This document shows positions 18,640 through 30,332 of a stretch of 64,000 nt of DNA, one piece after another. The stretch spans positions 1-64,000 of the forward strand of contig CACAWY010000004.1 in assembly GCA_902536385.1 (NCBI GenBank). The letters run 5' to 3'. Position 1 is the stretch's first letter. The number at the start of each line of letters is the position of its first letter. The notes below the pieces were generated by a model. The model ran no database searches and was not told where the DNA came from. It saw only the letters and a program-made list of their open reading frames with translations. Made by a program: the position numbers and the translations under genes. This DNA is from an uncultured Pelagibacteraceae bacterium. Its GTDB lineage: Bacteria; Pseudomonadota; Alphaproteobacteria; Pelagibacterales; Pelagibacteraceae.

Positions 18640-19391
18640 TCTTTTGTATTAACAATATCTGGTGTTTGCCATGCAAGTCTTTGCCCGCTGTCAATATTAA
18701 TTATCTCTCCTGTTATATTTTTATTTTCAATAAGAAACTTTACTCCATTACATATGTTTTCTAAATCTACTTTTTTTTTTAAGAGCGTGGATTTCCATTG
18801 CTTTTTGAAATGCTTTTCAGATTGTCTTTTGTTTTTTAATGTTGGTCCGGGTGAAATACCATTCACTCTTATGTTAGGCGCTAATTTCATAGCTGATGTT
18901 TTTGTAAAAGTGGCCAATGAAGACTTACTTAAAGTGTAAGAGAAAAAAAAAGGAGTTAATTTTTCAACTCTTTGATCGATAATATTAATAATACATCCCT
19001 CTTTGTTTTTTAACAATTTTTTAAAATTTTGCGTTATGATTGCCGGTGCTTTCAAGTTGATATTCATATGTTTTGTAAAGGATTTTTCAGAAAAATTTTC
19101 AAGATTATCGTTTTCAAAAATAGATGCATTATTAATTAAACAATCTAATCCTCTCAAAGTTTTATAAGCTTTTTTAATTAAAGTTTCGGTTTGTTTGAGA
19201 TTATTTAAATCAGCTTTAAATAAATATGCTTCAGCCCCAAGTTCCTCTAGTTCTTTTTTTAATTCTAAAGCGCTACTTTTAGATTTGTTAAAGTGGATAC
19301 CTATTTTTGTTTCAAAGCTAACTAAACTTTTAGCGATTGCAGATCCTATTCTAGTAGCTCCACCAGTGATGATTATTTTTTTGGCTTCCAT
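18636..19391 (-). CDS. SDR-family oxidoreductase, probable pteridine reductase (FolM/PTR1 type)
   Basis: This 251-residue short-chain dehydrogenase has an N-terminal Rossmann motif [12 protein letters not shown], in which Arg replaces the usual first glycine (TGxxxRxG). That variant marks pteridine reductases PTR1 and FolM, which prefer NADPH and reduce dihydropterins. Further SDR landmarks are NNASIF (NAG-type motif, about residue 87), the catalytic [13 protein letters not shown]yr-x-x-x-Lys (about 152) and [11 protein letters not shown]. It overlaps both uvrB and folB, and the folB neighbour supports a pterin substrate. The exact substrate (dihydromonapterin, dihydrofolate or another) is inference. 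Confidence 0.8.
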   Translation of the reverse strand: MEAKKIIITGGATRIGSAIAKSLVSFETKIGIHFNKSKSSALELKKELEELGAEAYLFKADLNNLKQTETLIKKAYKTLRGLDCLINNASIFENDNLENFSEKSFTKHMNINLKAPAIITQNFKKLLKNKEGCIINIIDQRVEKLTPFFFSYTLSKSSLATFTKTSAMKLAPNIRVNGISPGPTLKNKRQSEKHFKKQWKSTLLKKKVDLENICNGVKFLIENKNITGEIINIDSGQRLAWQTPDIVNTKE

Positions 19392-21544
19392 TTTTTCATA
19401 GCTTTTCTTGGTTTTGTGCCAGGCATACCCATAGTCGATCTTCCTTTTGGATAAACTTTACTTTTCAAATTATATTGAGATATTTTGGGATTTAAAGTTA
19501 TTTCAAGTTCGCTTGCTTCTAGTTTTCTCATTTCATCCCTTAGTTTAGCAGCCTCTTCAAATTCTAAATTAGAAGCAGCTTCCTTCATTTTTCTGTTTAA
19601 AGCTTTAAGATGTTTTTTTAAGTTTCCACCTACATTTGAGCCTTCACTAATTTTAACGTAATCTTTTTCATAAACAGACTCTAAAATATCACTTATCTCT
19701 TTTTTTACTGACTCAGCAGTTATTCCATTTTTCTCATTATATTCTAATTGTTTATTTCTCCTTCTGTCTGTTTCCTTAATTGCCTTTTCAATGCTCTTCG
19801 TGACTTTATCAGCATATAAAATTACTTTACCGTCAATATTTCGTGCTGCTCTTCCAATTGTTTGTATTAAAGAAGTTTCAGATCTTAGAAATCCCTCTTT
19901 ATCAGCATCTAAAATTGCTACCAAAGCACATTCAGGAATATCTAATCCCTCTCTTAACAAATTTATTCCTACAAGAATATCAAACACTCCCATTCTCAAA
20001 TCTCTTATGATCTCAATTCTTTCAAGAGTATCAATGTCAGAGTGCATATATCTTACCTTAAGACCATTTTCGTGAAGGTACTCAGTAAGATCTTCAGCCA
20101 TTTTTTTTGTCAGCGTTGTAGCAAGAACTCTATATCCTTTTGTTACTATCTCTTTTGCCTCGTGCATAAGATCATCAACTTGAGTTTTGGCTGGCCTTAT
20201 TTCAACCGGTGGGTCTATTAAACCTGTTGGCCTTATGATTTGGTCAATATATTTATTGCTAGTTTGTTTTAGTTCCCAAGGTCCTGGGGTAGCAGAAACA
20301 AAAACAGTTTGTGTTCTCATTAAATCCCACTCTTCAAATTTTAAAGGTCTATTATCCATACAAGAAGGGAGTCTAAAACCATATTCGGCTAACGTACTTT
20401 TTCTTGTCCGGTCACCTTTATACATTCCATTTAATTGAGGGACTGTTACGTGACTTTCGTCTACAAATATAATTGCATTATCTGGAAAATACTCAAACAG
20501 AGTAGGAGGTGGTTCACCAGCTTTTCTTCCAGATAAAAATCTTGAATAATTTTCTATCCCTGCACAAGTTCCGGTAGCCTCAATCATTTCTAAATCAAAC
20601 TTAGTTCGTTCTCTTAATCTTTGTTCTTCTAAAAGCTTATTATTTTCTCTATGTTTTTTTAAAGTCTCAGCTAACTCAGATTTTATTTGTCTAATTGCTT
20701 GCTCGATAGTAGGCTTAGGAGTTATGTAATGACTATTAGCGTAAATTTTTATTATTGAGTAATCATTTGTCTTATCTCCAGTAAGTGGGTCAAATTCCTC
20801 AATTTTTTCTAATTTATTTAAATTAAAACTTATTCTCCAAGCTCTATCTTCTAAGTGTGATGGAAAGATCTCTAAATTTTCTCCTCTTACCCTAAAGGTC
20901 CCTCTGAAAAAATTTTGATCATTTCTTTTGTACTGTAAGTTTATAAATGCTCTAATTAAATCATCTCGCTCGTACTCATAATTTTTCTTTAAAGTAATAG
21001 TCATTTTCGAGTACGCCTCTACAGAACCTAAACCATAAATGCATGACACACTCGCAACAATAATTACATCATCTCTTTCAAGTAAAGATCTTGTTGCCGA
21101 ATGTCTCATACGATCAATTTGTTCATTTATTGAAGCCTCTTTTTCTATATAAGTATCAGATCTAGGAACGTATGCTTCTGGAGTGTAGTAATCATAATAT
21201 GATACAAAATATTCTACAGCATTATCTGGAAAAAAACTTTTAAACTCTCCGTACAATTGAGCAGCTAAAGTTTTGTTTGGTGCTAGAATAAGAGCTGGTC
21301 TATTAGCCTTTTCGATAACTTTTGCCATTGTAAATGTTTTACCTGATCCCGTGACCCCTAAAAGCACTTGTTCCTGTTTGTTATCTTTTAAGTTTTTTAA
21401 TATTTGCTTTATGGCCTCAGGTTGGTCGCCGCTAGGTTGAAAATCACTTTTTATTTTAAAGTTAATACCTCCCTCTAACTTCTTAATTTTTTTTGAGTTA
21501 TTAACTTCTAGATCAGCCAATTTTTCTTGATAAGTATTTTGCAT
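19373..21544 (-). CDS. uvrB: Excinuclease ABC subunit B
   Basis: UvrB is the damage-verifying helicase-like component of nucleotide excision repair. The 723-residue protein has Walker [15 protein letters not shown] (about residue 63) and the beta-hairpin region [20 protein letters not shown] (about 117-136). It also has the helicase DEXX block [14 protein letters not shown], motif V/VI with [13 protein letters not shown] and QTIGRAARN, and a C-terminal UVR domain (KKEMK-like helix, [18 protein letters not shown]) for contact with UvrC. It starts the operon and is divergent from the aspartate aminotransferase gene across only 38 bases. Confidence 0.98.
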   Translation of the reverse strand: MQNTYQEKLADLEVNNSKKIKKLEGGINFKIKSDFQPSGDQPEAIKQILKNLKDNKQEQVLLGVTGSGKTFTMAKVIEKANRPALILAPNKTLAAQLYGEFKSFFPDNAVEYFVSYYDYYTPEAYVPRSDTYIEKEASINEQIDRMRHSATRSLLERDDVIIVASVSCIYGLGSVEAYSKMTITLKKNYEYERDDLIRAFINLQYKRNDQNFFRGTFRVRGENLEIFPSHLEDRAWRISFNLNKLEKIEEFDPLTGDKTNDYSIIKIYANSHYITPKPTIEQAIRQIKSELAETLKKHRENNKLLEEQRLRERTKFDLEMIEATGTCAGIENYSRFLSGRKAGEPPPTLFEYFPDNAIIFVDESHVTVPQLNGMYKGDRTRKSTLAEYGFRLPSCMDNRPLKFEEWDLMRTQTVFVSATPGPWELKQTSNKYIDQIIRPTGLIDPPVEIRPAKTQVDDLMHEAKEIVTKGYRVLATTLTKKMAEDLTEYLHENGLKVRYMHSDIDTLERIEIIRDLRMGVFDILVGINLLREGLDIPECALVAILDADKEGFLRSETSLIQTIGRAARNIDGKVILYADKVTKSIEKAIKETDRRRNKQLEYNEKNGITAESVKKEISDILESVYEKDYVKISEGSNVGGNLKKHLKALNRKMKEAASNLEFEEAAKLRDEMRKLEASELEITLNPKISQYNLKSKVYPKGRSTMGMPGTKPRKAMKKWKPKK

Positions 21545-21576
21545 TTTGTGTTAATAATAAATTAATTATATTATAA

Positions 21577-23713
<2,137 letters not shown>

Positions 23714-23736
23714 TATGTAAAGGTATATAATAACTA

Positions 23737-24690
23737 ATGTTAGAATTAAAAGCACTTCTTTTAACGCAAGGTATGCACGGCATGGTTAGTCAAGTAGAGG
23801 GATTAGCTAAAGCTTTGGGCCTAAGTTATAAACACCAAAAAATTGAATTAAAATCTTTTTGGAATTTAATTCCTCCTAAAATAAGCCCGATATCAGAAAA
23901 TTTGGTAAAAAATAAATTCGTATGTGATTGTAAAGTCATTATATCTTGTGGAAGAAAAAGTGTAATACCATCAATGGCTTTAAAAAAAAGATTAGGCAAT
24001 CAAATTTTCAACATTCACATACAAGATCCTAAAGTTTCTTTTGATCACTTTGACCTCATAGTCAGTCCTGAGCATGATCGTTTAAAAGGTGAAAATATAA
24101 TTAACACAACGGGGGCCATCCACTATTTAACTAAAAAAGAAATTAATGATAATTCAAAATATCTTGGAATAGAAAAAGACAAGAGAAAAGAATTAGTAGC
24201 ATTTGTAATTGGAGGACCAAATAAATATTATAGTTTTTCAGAAAAACAAATTCATGAACTTTTTAATAAAGTAAAAACATTATTTACTCCAGACAAATTT
24301 AAGATTATTGTAATTCCTTCTTATAGAACTCCTGAAAATATTTTAAAAATAGCTTATAATACTTTTAGTATTAATCACCACGTTGTAAAAAATATTGATA
24401 AAAAAGCATATCTTTCTGCATTAGCGATCTCAAATTATGTAGTCGTAACGTGCGACTCCACGTCAATGATTTCAGAAGCTGCTATGACTGGAAAACCTGT
24501 TTATATTGCCATGATGAAGTCATATAAACCTACTGGTAGATTCAAAAAATTTTATTCACAACTCAAGGATTTAGGTATAACAAGAGAATTAAAGGATAGA
24601 ATTGAAAGTTGGAGCTATAATAGTTTAAATGAGGTAAGTAGGATCGCTCCGATAATAAAAGCAAAGATGAAAAAAAATGGAATTATTTAG
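23737..24690 (+). CDS. ELM1/DUF1022-family protein
   Basis: This 317-residue protein belongs to the family named after plant mitochondrial fission factor ELM1, widespread in Alphaproteobacteria. The fold is thought to resemble GT-B glycosyltransferases, but no bacterial reaction is established. Recognisable blocks are LLTQGMHGMVSQVEGLAKAL at the N-terminus, ISCGRKSVIPSM, IHIQDPKVSFDHFDLIVSPEHD, FVIGGPNKYYSF, and the C-terminal VVTCDSTSMISEAAMTGKPVY, which is like nucleotide-sugar binding loops. It is followed by a 2OG-Fe(II) oxygenase gene overlapping by 14 bases, and is divergent from trxB. Confidence 0.85.
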   Translation: MLELKALLLTQGMHGMVSQVEGLAKALGLSYKHQKIELKSFWNLIPPKISPISENLVKNKFVCDCKVIISCGRKSVIPSMALKKRLGNQIFNIHIQDPKVSFDHFDLIVSPEHDRLKGENIINTTGAIHYLTKKEINDNSKYLGIEKDKRKELVAFVIGGPNKYYSFSEKQIHELFNKVKTLFTPDKFKIIVIPSYRTPENILKIAYNTFSINHHVVKNIDKKAYLSALAISNYVVVTCDSTSMISEAAMTGKPVYIAMMKSYKPTGRFKKFYSQLKDLGITRELKDRIESWSYNSLNEVSRIAPIIKAKMKKNGII

Positions 24691-25342
24691 ATCATTAGAA
24701 AATAGAACAAAATTATTCAACAAACCTTTCAAACATTTTGAAATAAACGAACCATTAACACAAAATGCAATAGAAGAAATTTGTAACGCCGATATAGCTG
24801 ATCCTAGGAAACAAAATTTAAACTATGACGGAACAAGAGCTCTAGATGGAGGGGAGGGAGCTTTTAGGGCTGGAATTAAAGATGGAGGAAAAGCAAAAAA
24901 ACTTAGATGCTATGTTACCAAAGAAAACTCTAGTCAATTTCCTAATTTAAAAAAATTTATTGAAGAATTGAGATCACCTGAAGTTTATAAAAAAATAGGA
25001 TTATTAATTGGAAAAGACTTAAGTAATTCTTATGTAAGACTTGAGGTAATTTGTGACAGAGAAGGTTTTTGGTTGAAACCTCACTGTGATATTGAAGAAA
25101 AATTAATGTCTTCAATAGTTTTTGTTAATTTACACAACGAGTCGGAAAATTTGGGTACTGATTTTTATGACGCAAATTTAAATAAAGTTAAAACAGTTCC
25201 TTACAAACATAATTATGGATATTTCTTCACAAGTGGACCTAATACTTGGCATGGAATGGAAAAAAAAGAAATTAAAAAAGAGAGAAGATGTATCCAAATA
25301 AACTACGTTACTTTTGAGACTGATTGGAAAGTAAAAAGTTAG
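24677..25342 (+). CDS. 2OG-Fe(II) oxygenase family protein
   Basis: This 221-residue protein resembles Fe(II)/2-oxoglutarate dioxygenases of the prolyl-hydroxylase-like superfamily. The likely iron triad is His and Asp in [10 protein letters not shown] (about residues 135-144) plus His in GPNTWHGME (about 194). The arginine in [10 protein letters not shown] would bind 2-oxoglutarate. The N-terminal half has no motif I recognise. It overlaps the ELM1-like gene by 14 bases, suggesting one operon, and its TAG stop interlocks with the carB stop on the other strand (four-base overlap). The substrate, protein or small molecule, cannot be inferred. Confidence 0.75.
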   Translation: MELFRSLENRTKLFNKPFKHFEINEPLTQNAIEEICNADIADPRKQNLNYDGTRALDGGEGAFRAGIKDGGKAKKLRCYVTKENSSQFPNLKKFIEELRSPEVYKKIGLLIGKDLSNSYVRLEVICDREGFWLKPHCDIEEKLMSSIVFVNLHNESENLGTDFYDANLNKVKTVPYKHNYGYFFTSGPNTWHGMEKKEIKKERRCIQINYVTFETDWKVKS

Positions 25343-28300
25343 ATATCTTGCAAAGAGGTTACATTAATATCTTTTAATTTTAGAGACTTTATACCTTCTA
25401 AACAAACTTTAGCTGTGGACATATTAGTGCAGTAGGGAACTTTATTTGCTAAAGTAGCTCTTCTTAATGCAATAGCATCGCTCAATTGAGTTTCGCTGTT
25501 CCCGCCTCCGGTATTGATAACTAAAGCTATTTTTTTTGCATTTAAAACATCTACAATATGTGGGGAACCTTGATTAACTTTATTTATCTTTTGACAGTTA
25601 ATTCCATGCTGACTTATATAATCAGCAGTACCTCCGGTTCCACAAAGCTTAAAATTTAACTTTACTAACTGCTTTGCTAATTCCACACCCTCTTCCTTAT
25701 GACTATCTTTCAAGGAGATAAAAGCTAAGCCTTTTATTGGTAAAGAATTAGAAGCTGCAATTTGACTTTTAGCAAACGCCATTCCAAAATTTTTATCAAA
25801 ACCCATCACTTCACCTGTAGATTTCATTTCAGGCCCTAGTAAAAGATCACTATTTGGAAATTTATTAAATGGAAAGACCGCCTCTTTTACTGCGAACATA
25901 TTTCTCGTTTTACTTTTTAAATTGAACTTCGATAATTTTTCTCCTGCCATCACTCTTGAGGCTATCTTAGCGAGCGGTATATTTTTTGCTTTTGAAACAA
26001 ATGGGACAGTTCTACTGGCTCTAGGATTTACCTCTATTACATAAATTTTATCTTTTTTAATAGCATACTGAACGTTCATAAAACCTTTTACTTTAAGTGC
26101 TAGTGCTAATTTTTTTGTTTGATTTTCAATTTCTTTTATTAAAAAAGGTTTTATTGATACAGGAGGCAAACTACATGCTGAGTCACCAGAGTGTATTCCA
26201 GCCTCTTCAATGTGCTGCATAATACCAGCCACAAAAACATTTTTACCATCTGATATTGCATCTACATCAACTTCCATTGCGTTATCAATAAATTTATCAA
26301 TTAAGATTGGATTTTTTTCGCCAACTTTAAATGCTTCTTTTACAAAATCTTTGAGTTGGCTTTTTTCATGAACAATTTCCATTGCCCTTCCACCCAATAC
26401 GTAAGATGGCCTTACCATTAAAGGTAGACCAATCTTATCTGCAATCTTTATCGCTTGAGGAAAAGTTCTAGCTATACCACTTTCAGCCTGTTTTAATTTA
26501 AGTTTATTTAAAAGATTTCTAAATCTATCTCTATCTTCAGCTAGATCTATGGATGAATACTGGGTTCCTAAAATTGGAAGTTTGTTTTTGTGTAAAAATT
26601 TTGCTAGTTTGATAGGGGTTTGCCCTCCAAATTGAGTAATTATTCCCTTCAAATTACCTTTAGACTGTTCTCTTTTAATAATATTAAAAATGTATTCATC
26701 AATTAAAGGCTCAAAATACAATCTGTCACTAGTGTCATAATCTGTTGAAACAGTTTCTGGGTTACAATTAACCATAATTGTTTCATATTTTGCTTCTTTA
26801 AGAGCAAAACTTGCCTGACAACAGCAATAGTCAAATTCTATGCCTTGTCCAATTCTATTAGGACCTCCCCCAAGTATAATTATTTTTTCTCTATTCGATG
26901 GATTAGCTTCACACTCTGAATTTAAAGAAAAACTTCTTTGATAAGTTGAGTACATATATGGAGTAAAAGATTTAAATTCTGCAGCACAAGTATCAACTTT
27001 TTTGTATACTGGAAAAACTTTGAGAGCCTCTCTTTTTCCTCTAACTATTGACTCAGAGATATTTGATAATTCTGATAATTTTTTATCCGAAAATCCAATT
27101 GATTTAATATAATTTAACTCACTATAAGTTTTTGGAAGACCATTTTTTTTGATTTTGACCTCATTATCAATAATTTCTTTTATTTGATTTAAGAACCAAG
27201 GATCAATTTTTGAAAGATTATGAATTTTTTTTAATTTGATTTTCTTCCTTATTGCCTCTCCAACAAGCAAGATTTTATTTGGAATATTTTCCTTTAATTT
27301 TTTTTCAATTTTCTTTGCACTTAAATCAAATATTTGGTCTAAACCTGAAAAACCTGTTTCGAGAGAAACCAAGGCTTTTTGGAGGGACTCTTTAAAATTT
27401 CTGCCAATGGCCATAGCTTCTCCAACTGATTTCATTGATGTTCCTAAAACTGCAGCAGAAGCCGAAAATTTTTCAAAAGTAAATCTTGGAATCTTAGTTA
27501 CAACATAATCTATTGTAGGTTCAAAAGAAGCTGGCGTGACTTTTGTAATTTCATTCTTTAATTCATCCAAAGTATAACCCACCGCTAACTTTGCTGCTAC
27601 CTTTGCTATTGGAAAGCCTGTAGCTTTAGAGGCTAGAGCAGAAGATCTTGAAACCCTTGGGTTCATTTCAATAATCACCATTCTTCCGTTTTTAGGGTTT
27701 ATAGCAAATTGAACATTTGAACCACCTGTCTCAACTCCTATCTTTCTCAAGCAAGCGATAGATGCATTTCTCATCACTTGATATTCTTTATCAGTTAAAG
27801 TCAATGCAGGCGCTATTGTAACCGAATCTCCAGTATGTATACCCATTGGATCTAAATTCTCTATTGAACAAATTATTATGCAATTGTCTTTTTTATCTCT
27901 TACAACTTCCATTTCAAATTCTTTCCAACCTTCTAAACACTCTTCGACTAGAACTTGACTTACAGGTGATTCATGAAGGCCGTTTTTTATGATTTTGAAA
28001 AATTCTTTTTTAGTTTTAGCAATCCCCCCGCCAAGACCTCCTAAAGTGAAAGCAGGTCTAACTATTGCAGGCAATCCAATTTGTTTTAGAGCTTTAGATG
28101 ATTGGTTAGAATTATTTACAATTATGGATTTCGGTAAATCTAAACCAATTTCAATCATATTCTTTCTAAATTTCTTTCTATCTTCAGCATTTGCTATCGC
28201 TTTTGAATTTGCCCCAATTAATTCAATTCTATATTTTTTGAGGATGCCTTTTTTTTCAGCCTCCATCGCTAAATTGAGTGCAGTTTGACCACCCATTGTC

Positions 28301-28563
28301 GGTAAAATGGCATCAGGTTTTTCTTTAATGAGAATTTTTTCAAGAACTTCTAATGTAATTGGTTCTATATAAGTTTTATCAGCAACATTAGGATCAGTCA
28401 TAATTGTTGCGGGATTAGAATTAATTAAGATTACCTTATAACCCTCGTCTTTAAGGGCCTTACATGCTTGAGTGCCTGAATAATCAAATTCACAAGCTTG
28501 TCCAATAATTATCGGACCAGCACCCACTACTAATATTTTTCTAATATCTTTTCTTTTTGACAT
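25339..28563 (-). CDS. carB: Carbamoyl-phosphate synthase large subunit
   Basis: CarB makes carbamoyl phosphate from bicarbonate, ammonia and two ATP for arginine and pyrimidine synthesis. The 1074 residues comprise two ATP-grasp halves, each with its signature ([20 protein letters not shown] at the start and [20 protein letters not shown] near residue 570). The ATP-grasp metal sites are [18 protein letters not shown] and [17 protein letters not shown]. The C-terminal allosteric domain is in place ([20 protein letters not shown]). It overlaps carA by 23 bases. Full family length and no disrupted motif were seen. Confidence 0.98.
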   Translation of the reverse strand: MSKRKDIRKILVVGAGPIIIGQACEFDYSGTQACKALKDEGYKVILINSNPATIMTDPNVADKTYIEPITLEVLEKILIKEKPDAILPTMGGQTALNLAMEAEKKGILKKYRIELIGANSKAIANAEDRKKFRKNMIEIGLDLPKSIIVNNSNQSSKALKQIGLPAIVRPAFTLGGLGGGIAKTKKEFFKIIKNGLHESPVSQVLVEECLEGWKEFEMEVVRDKKDNCIIICSIENLDPMGIHTGDSVTIAPALTLTDKEYQVMRNASIACLRKIGVETGGSNVQFAINPKNGRMVIIEMNPRVSRSSALASKATGFPIAKVAAKLAVGYTLDELKNEITKVTPASFEPTIDYVVTKIPRFTFEKFSASAAVLGTSMKSVGEAMAIGRNFKESLQKALVSLETGFSGLDQIFDLSAKKIEKKLKENIPNKILLVGEAIRKKIKLKKIHNLSKIDPWFLNQIKEIIDNEVKIKKNGLPKTYSELNYIKSIGFSDKKLSELSNISESIVRGKREALKVFPVYKKVDTCAAEFKSFTPYMYSTYQRSFSLNSECEANPSNREKIIILGGGPNRIGQGIEFDYCCCQASFALKEAKYETIMVNCNPETVSTDYDTSDRLYFEPLIDEYIFNIIKREQSKGNLKGIITQFGGQTPIKLAKFLHKNKLPILGTQYSSIDLAEDRDRFRNLLNKLKLKQAESGIARTFPQAIKIADKIGLPLMVRPSYVLGGRAMEIVHEKSQLKDFVKEAFKVGEKNPILIDKFIDNAMEVDVDAISDGKNVFVAGIMQHIEEAGIHSGDSACSLPPVSIKPFLIKEIENQTKKLALALKVKGFMNVQYAIKKDKIYVIEVNPRASRTVPFVSKAKNIPLAKIASRVMAGEKLSKFNLKSKTRNMFAVKEAVFPFNKFPNSDLLLGPEMKSTGEVMGFDKNFGMAFAKSQIAASNSLPIKGLAFISLKDSHKEEGVELAKQLVKLNFKLCGTGGTADYISQHGINCQKINKVNQGSPHIVDVLNAKKIALVINTGGGNSETQLSDAIALRRATLANKVPYCTNMSTAKVCLEGIKSLKLKDINVTSLQDI

Positions 28564-29749
28564 TTTTTTTCATACTCGTAATAAATTGTTTAAATAAATA
28601 AACACTATCTTGCGGACCAGGATTAGACTCAGGATGATACTGGACTGAAAAAACAGGTTTATTTTTTAGCTGAATACCTTCGATACTATTGTCGAAAAGA
28701 GACTGATGAGTAATCTTTATTTTTTTTGGTAAATCTCTTTTTATAACTTCAAAACCATGATTTTGACTTGTTATTTCTACTTTATCTTCAACTAAATTTT
28801 TTACCGGATGGTTAGCCCCTCTGTGACCAAGCTTCATTTTTGCTGTCTTTGCGCCTAACGTTAAAGCTAATAGCTGGTGCCCCAAACAGATACCAAATAC
28901 TGGTAAATTGTTTTTTATTAATTCTTTTATAATTGGTATGGCATATTTTCCTGTCGCAGCTGGATCACCAGGTCCATTAGACAGAAAAATTCCATTTGGT
29001 TTTTCTTTTAGAATATCCGCTGCACTTGTTTTACAAGAAACTATCGTAACTTTACAATTAAAGTCTGAAAAATATCTTAAAATATTTTTTTTAACTCCAT
29101 AATCGATTGCTACAACATGTAATATCTTCTTTTTATTTTTTAAAAATCCATCACCTTTTTTCCAGGTTTTAAAGTCATTCCAAATATAATTTTTTTTGGT
29201 TGTGACTTTTTGAGCTAAATCAAGATTTTTAAGGCCACTCCATTTTTGAGTTACTTTGAGAAGTTTTTTTAGGTTTATTTTATTTTTTTTTAAAAAGGAT
29301 ATTGTTCCTTTAGGTGCACCTTTGTCTCTGATAAAATTTGTTAAATTTCTTGTATCAATACCGGTTATACCCACAATTTTATTCTTCTTTAACCATGCAT
29401 CAAGATGTTTTAGAGACCTATAATTCGAAGGAGCAGTTATTTCTGTATTTATTATTACACCTTTAGTCCATATTTTTTCAGACTCATGATCTTCTTTATT
29501 AGTTCCAACATTCCCAACATGCGGAAAGGTAAAATTAATTATCTGGTCAGCATACGAAGGGTCAGAAATTATCTCTTGATAGCCCGTGATTGAGGTATTA
29601 AAACACACTTCTCCAGTTGCTATGCCATTATAACCTAAGCCTATACCTTTAAAAAATTTTCCGTTTTGAAGAATTAAAATAGCAGTGGAGTCGATCTTTT
29701 TAAGATTTTTTTTTGAGTTTATATTCTTAACAATTTTCTTCAAATACAA
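28541..29749 (-). CDS. carA: Carbamoyl-phosphate synthase small (glutaminase) subunit
   Basis: CarA hydrolyses glutamine and channels ammonia to CarB. The N-terminal domain has [16 protein letters not shown] [18 protein letters not shown] and [16 protein letters not shown]. The class I amidotransferase domain has SNGPGDP, the catalytic cysteine in [17 protein letters not shown] and the His-Glu pair in [10 protein letters not shown]. No ATG lies in a sensible place; the longest frame begins with TTG at 29749, about 20 codons before the conserved [12 protein letters not shown] strand, and that start is uncertain. It is divergent from yqeY across 123 bases. Confidence 0.95.
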   Translation of the reverse strand: MYLKKIVKNINSKKNLKKIDSTAILILQNGKFFKGIGLGYNGIATGEVCFNTSITGYQEIISDPSYADQIINFTFPHVGNVGTNKEDHESEKIWTKGVIINTEITAPSNYRSLKHLDAWLKKNKIVGITGIDTRNLTNFIRDKGAPKGTISFLKKNKINLKKLLKVTQKWSGLKNLDLAQKVTTKKNYIWNDFKTWKKGDGFLKNKKKILHVVAIDYGVKKNILRYFSDFNCKVTIVSCKTSAADILKEKPNGIFLSNGPGDPAATGKYAIPIIKELIKNNLPVFGICLGHQLLALTLGAKTAKMKLGHRGANHPVKNLVEDKVEITSQNHGFEVIKRDLPKKIKITHQSLFDNSIEGIQLKNKPVFSVQYHPESNPGPQDSVYLFKQFITSMKKNVKKKRY

Positions 29750-29872
29750 CTCATGAGTTAAAGTAAAAAACTTATAAACATGATTTTGCGCAACATATGA
29801 AATAGAAACAAAATCGTCAAGAAAGTTCTTTTTATTTTGTAATAGAATTGTGATTAAAATAAAAATCTAATT

Positions 29873-30328
29873 ATGTCTCTAAAAAAACAAATAGACGAGA
29901 AGCTCAATGAAGCCTTAAAAGCCAAAGATAAAAACATTTATCCGACACTAAGATTAGTTATTTCAGCAATAAAAGACGTTGAAATCGCAGGTCGGTCAAA
30001 AGGACAAAAAGAAATCAAGGATAGTGATATCATTTCACTGCTTAAAAAAATGATAAAACAGAGAAACGAGTCTTGCGAAGTTTACGAGAAAGCTGGTCGA
30101 AAAGAACTTCTGCAAAGTGAAAAAAAGGAAATAGCTATTATCAGTACCTTTTTGCCAAAGCAATTAAGTGAAGATGAGACTAGAAAAGTTTGTGAGGACA
30201 CAATTAAGTCCATTGGAGCCTCCTCTATGAAGGACATGGGAAAAATCATGGGAGTTTTAAAATCAAAACATGCTGACTCTTTAGATTTTTCAAAAGTAAG
30301 TGCAATCTTGAAAGGACTATTAAATTAA
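29873..30328 (+). CDS. yqeY: GatB/YqeY domain-containing protein
   Basis: This 151-residue protein consists of a YqeY domain, the tRNA-contacting domain also found at the end of GatB. The pattern LKKQIDEKLNEALKAKDK, TLRLVISAIKDVEIA, LLKKMIKQRNESCEVYEKAGR, AIISTFLPKQLSE and DMGKIMGVLKSKHADSLDFS covers the whole family alignment. Free-standing YqeY proteins may act in amidotransferase-dependent tRNA charging, but this is not proven. It is the first gene before dnaG (four-base gap) and rpoD; in many Proteobacteria rpsU or yqeY occupies this place. Confidence 0.92.
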   Translation: MSLKKQIDEKLNEALKAKDKNIYPTLRLVISAIKDVEIAGRSKGQKEIKDSDIISLLKKMIKQRNESCEVYEKAGRKELLQSEKKEIAIISTFLPKQLSEDETRKVCEDTIKSIGASSMKDMGKIMGVLKSKHADSLDFSKVSAILKGLLN

Positions 30329-30332
30329 AAAA

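Noticed and set aside
27989..28288. Open frames opposite carB (also at 27236-27508)
   Set aside because: They are antisense to highly conserved ATP-grasp motifs; no independent start context or homology is visible.
29750..29872. Possible regulatory leader between carA and yqeY
   Set aside because: I saw no leader peptide, attenuator hairpin, or arginine or pyrimidine operator that I could support; only AT-rich sequence with imperfect promoter-like words.
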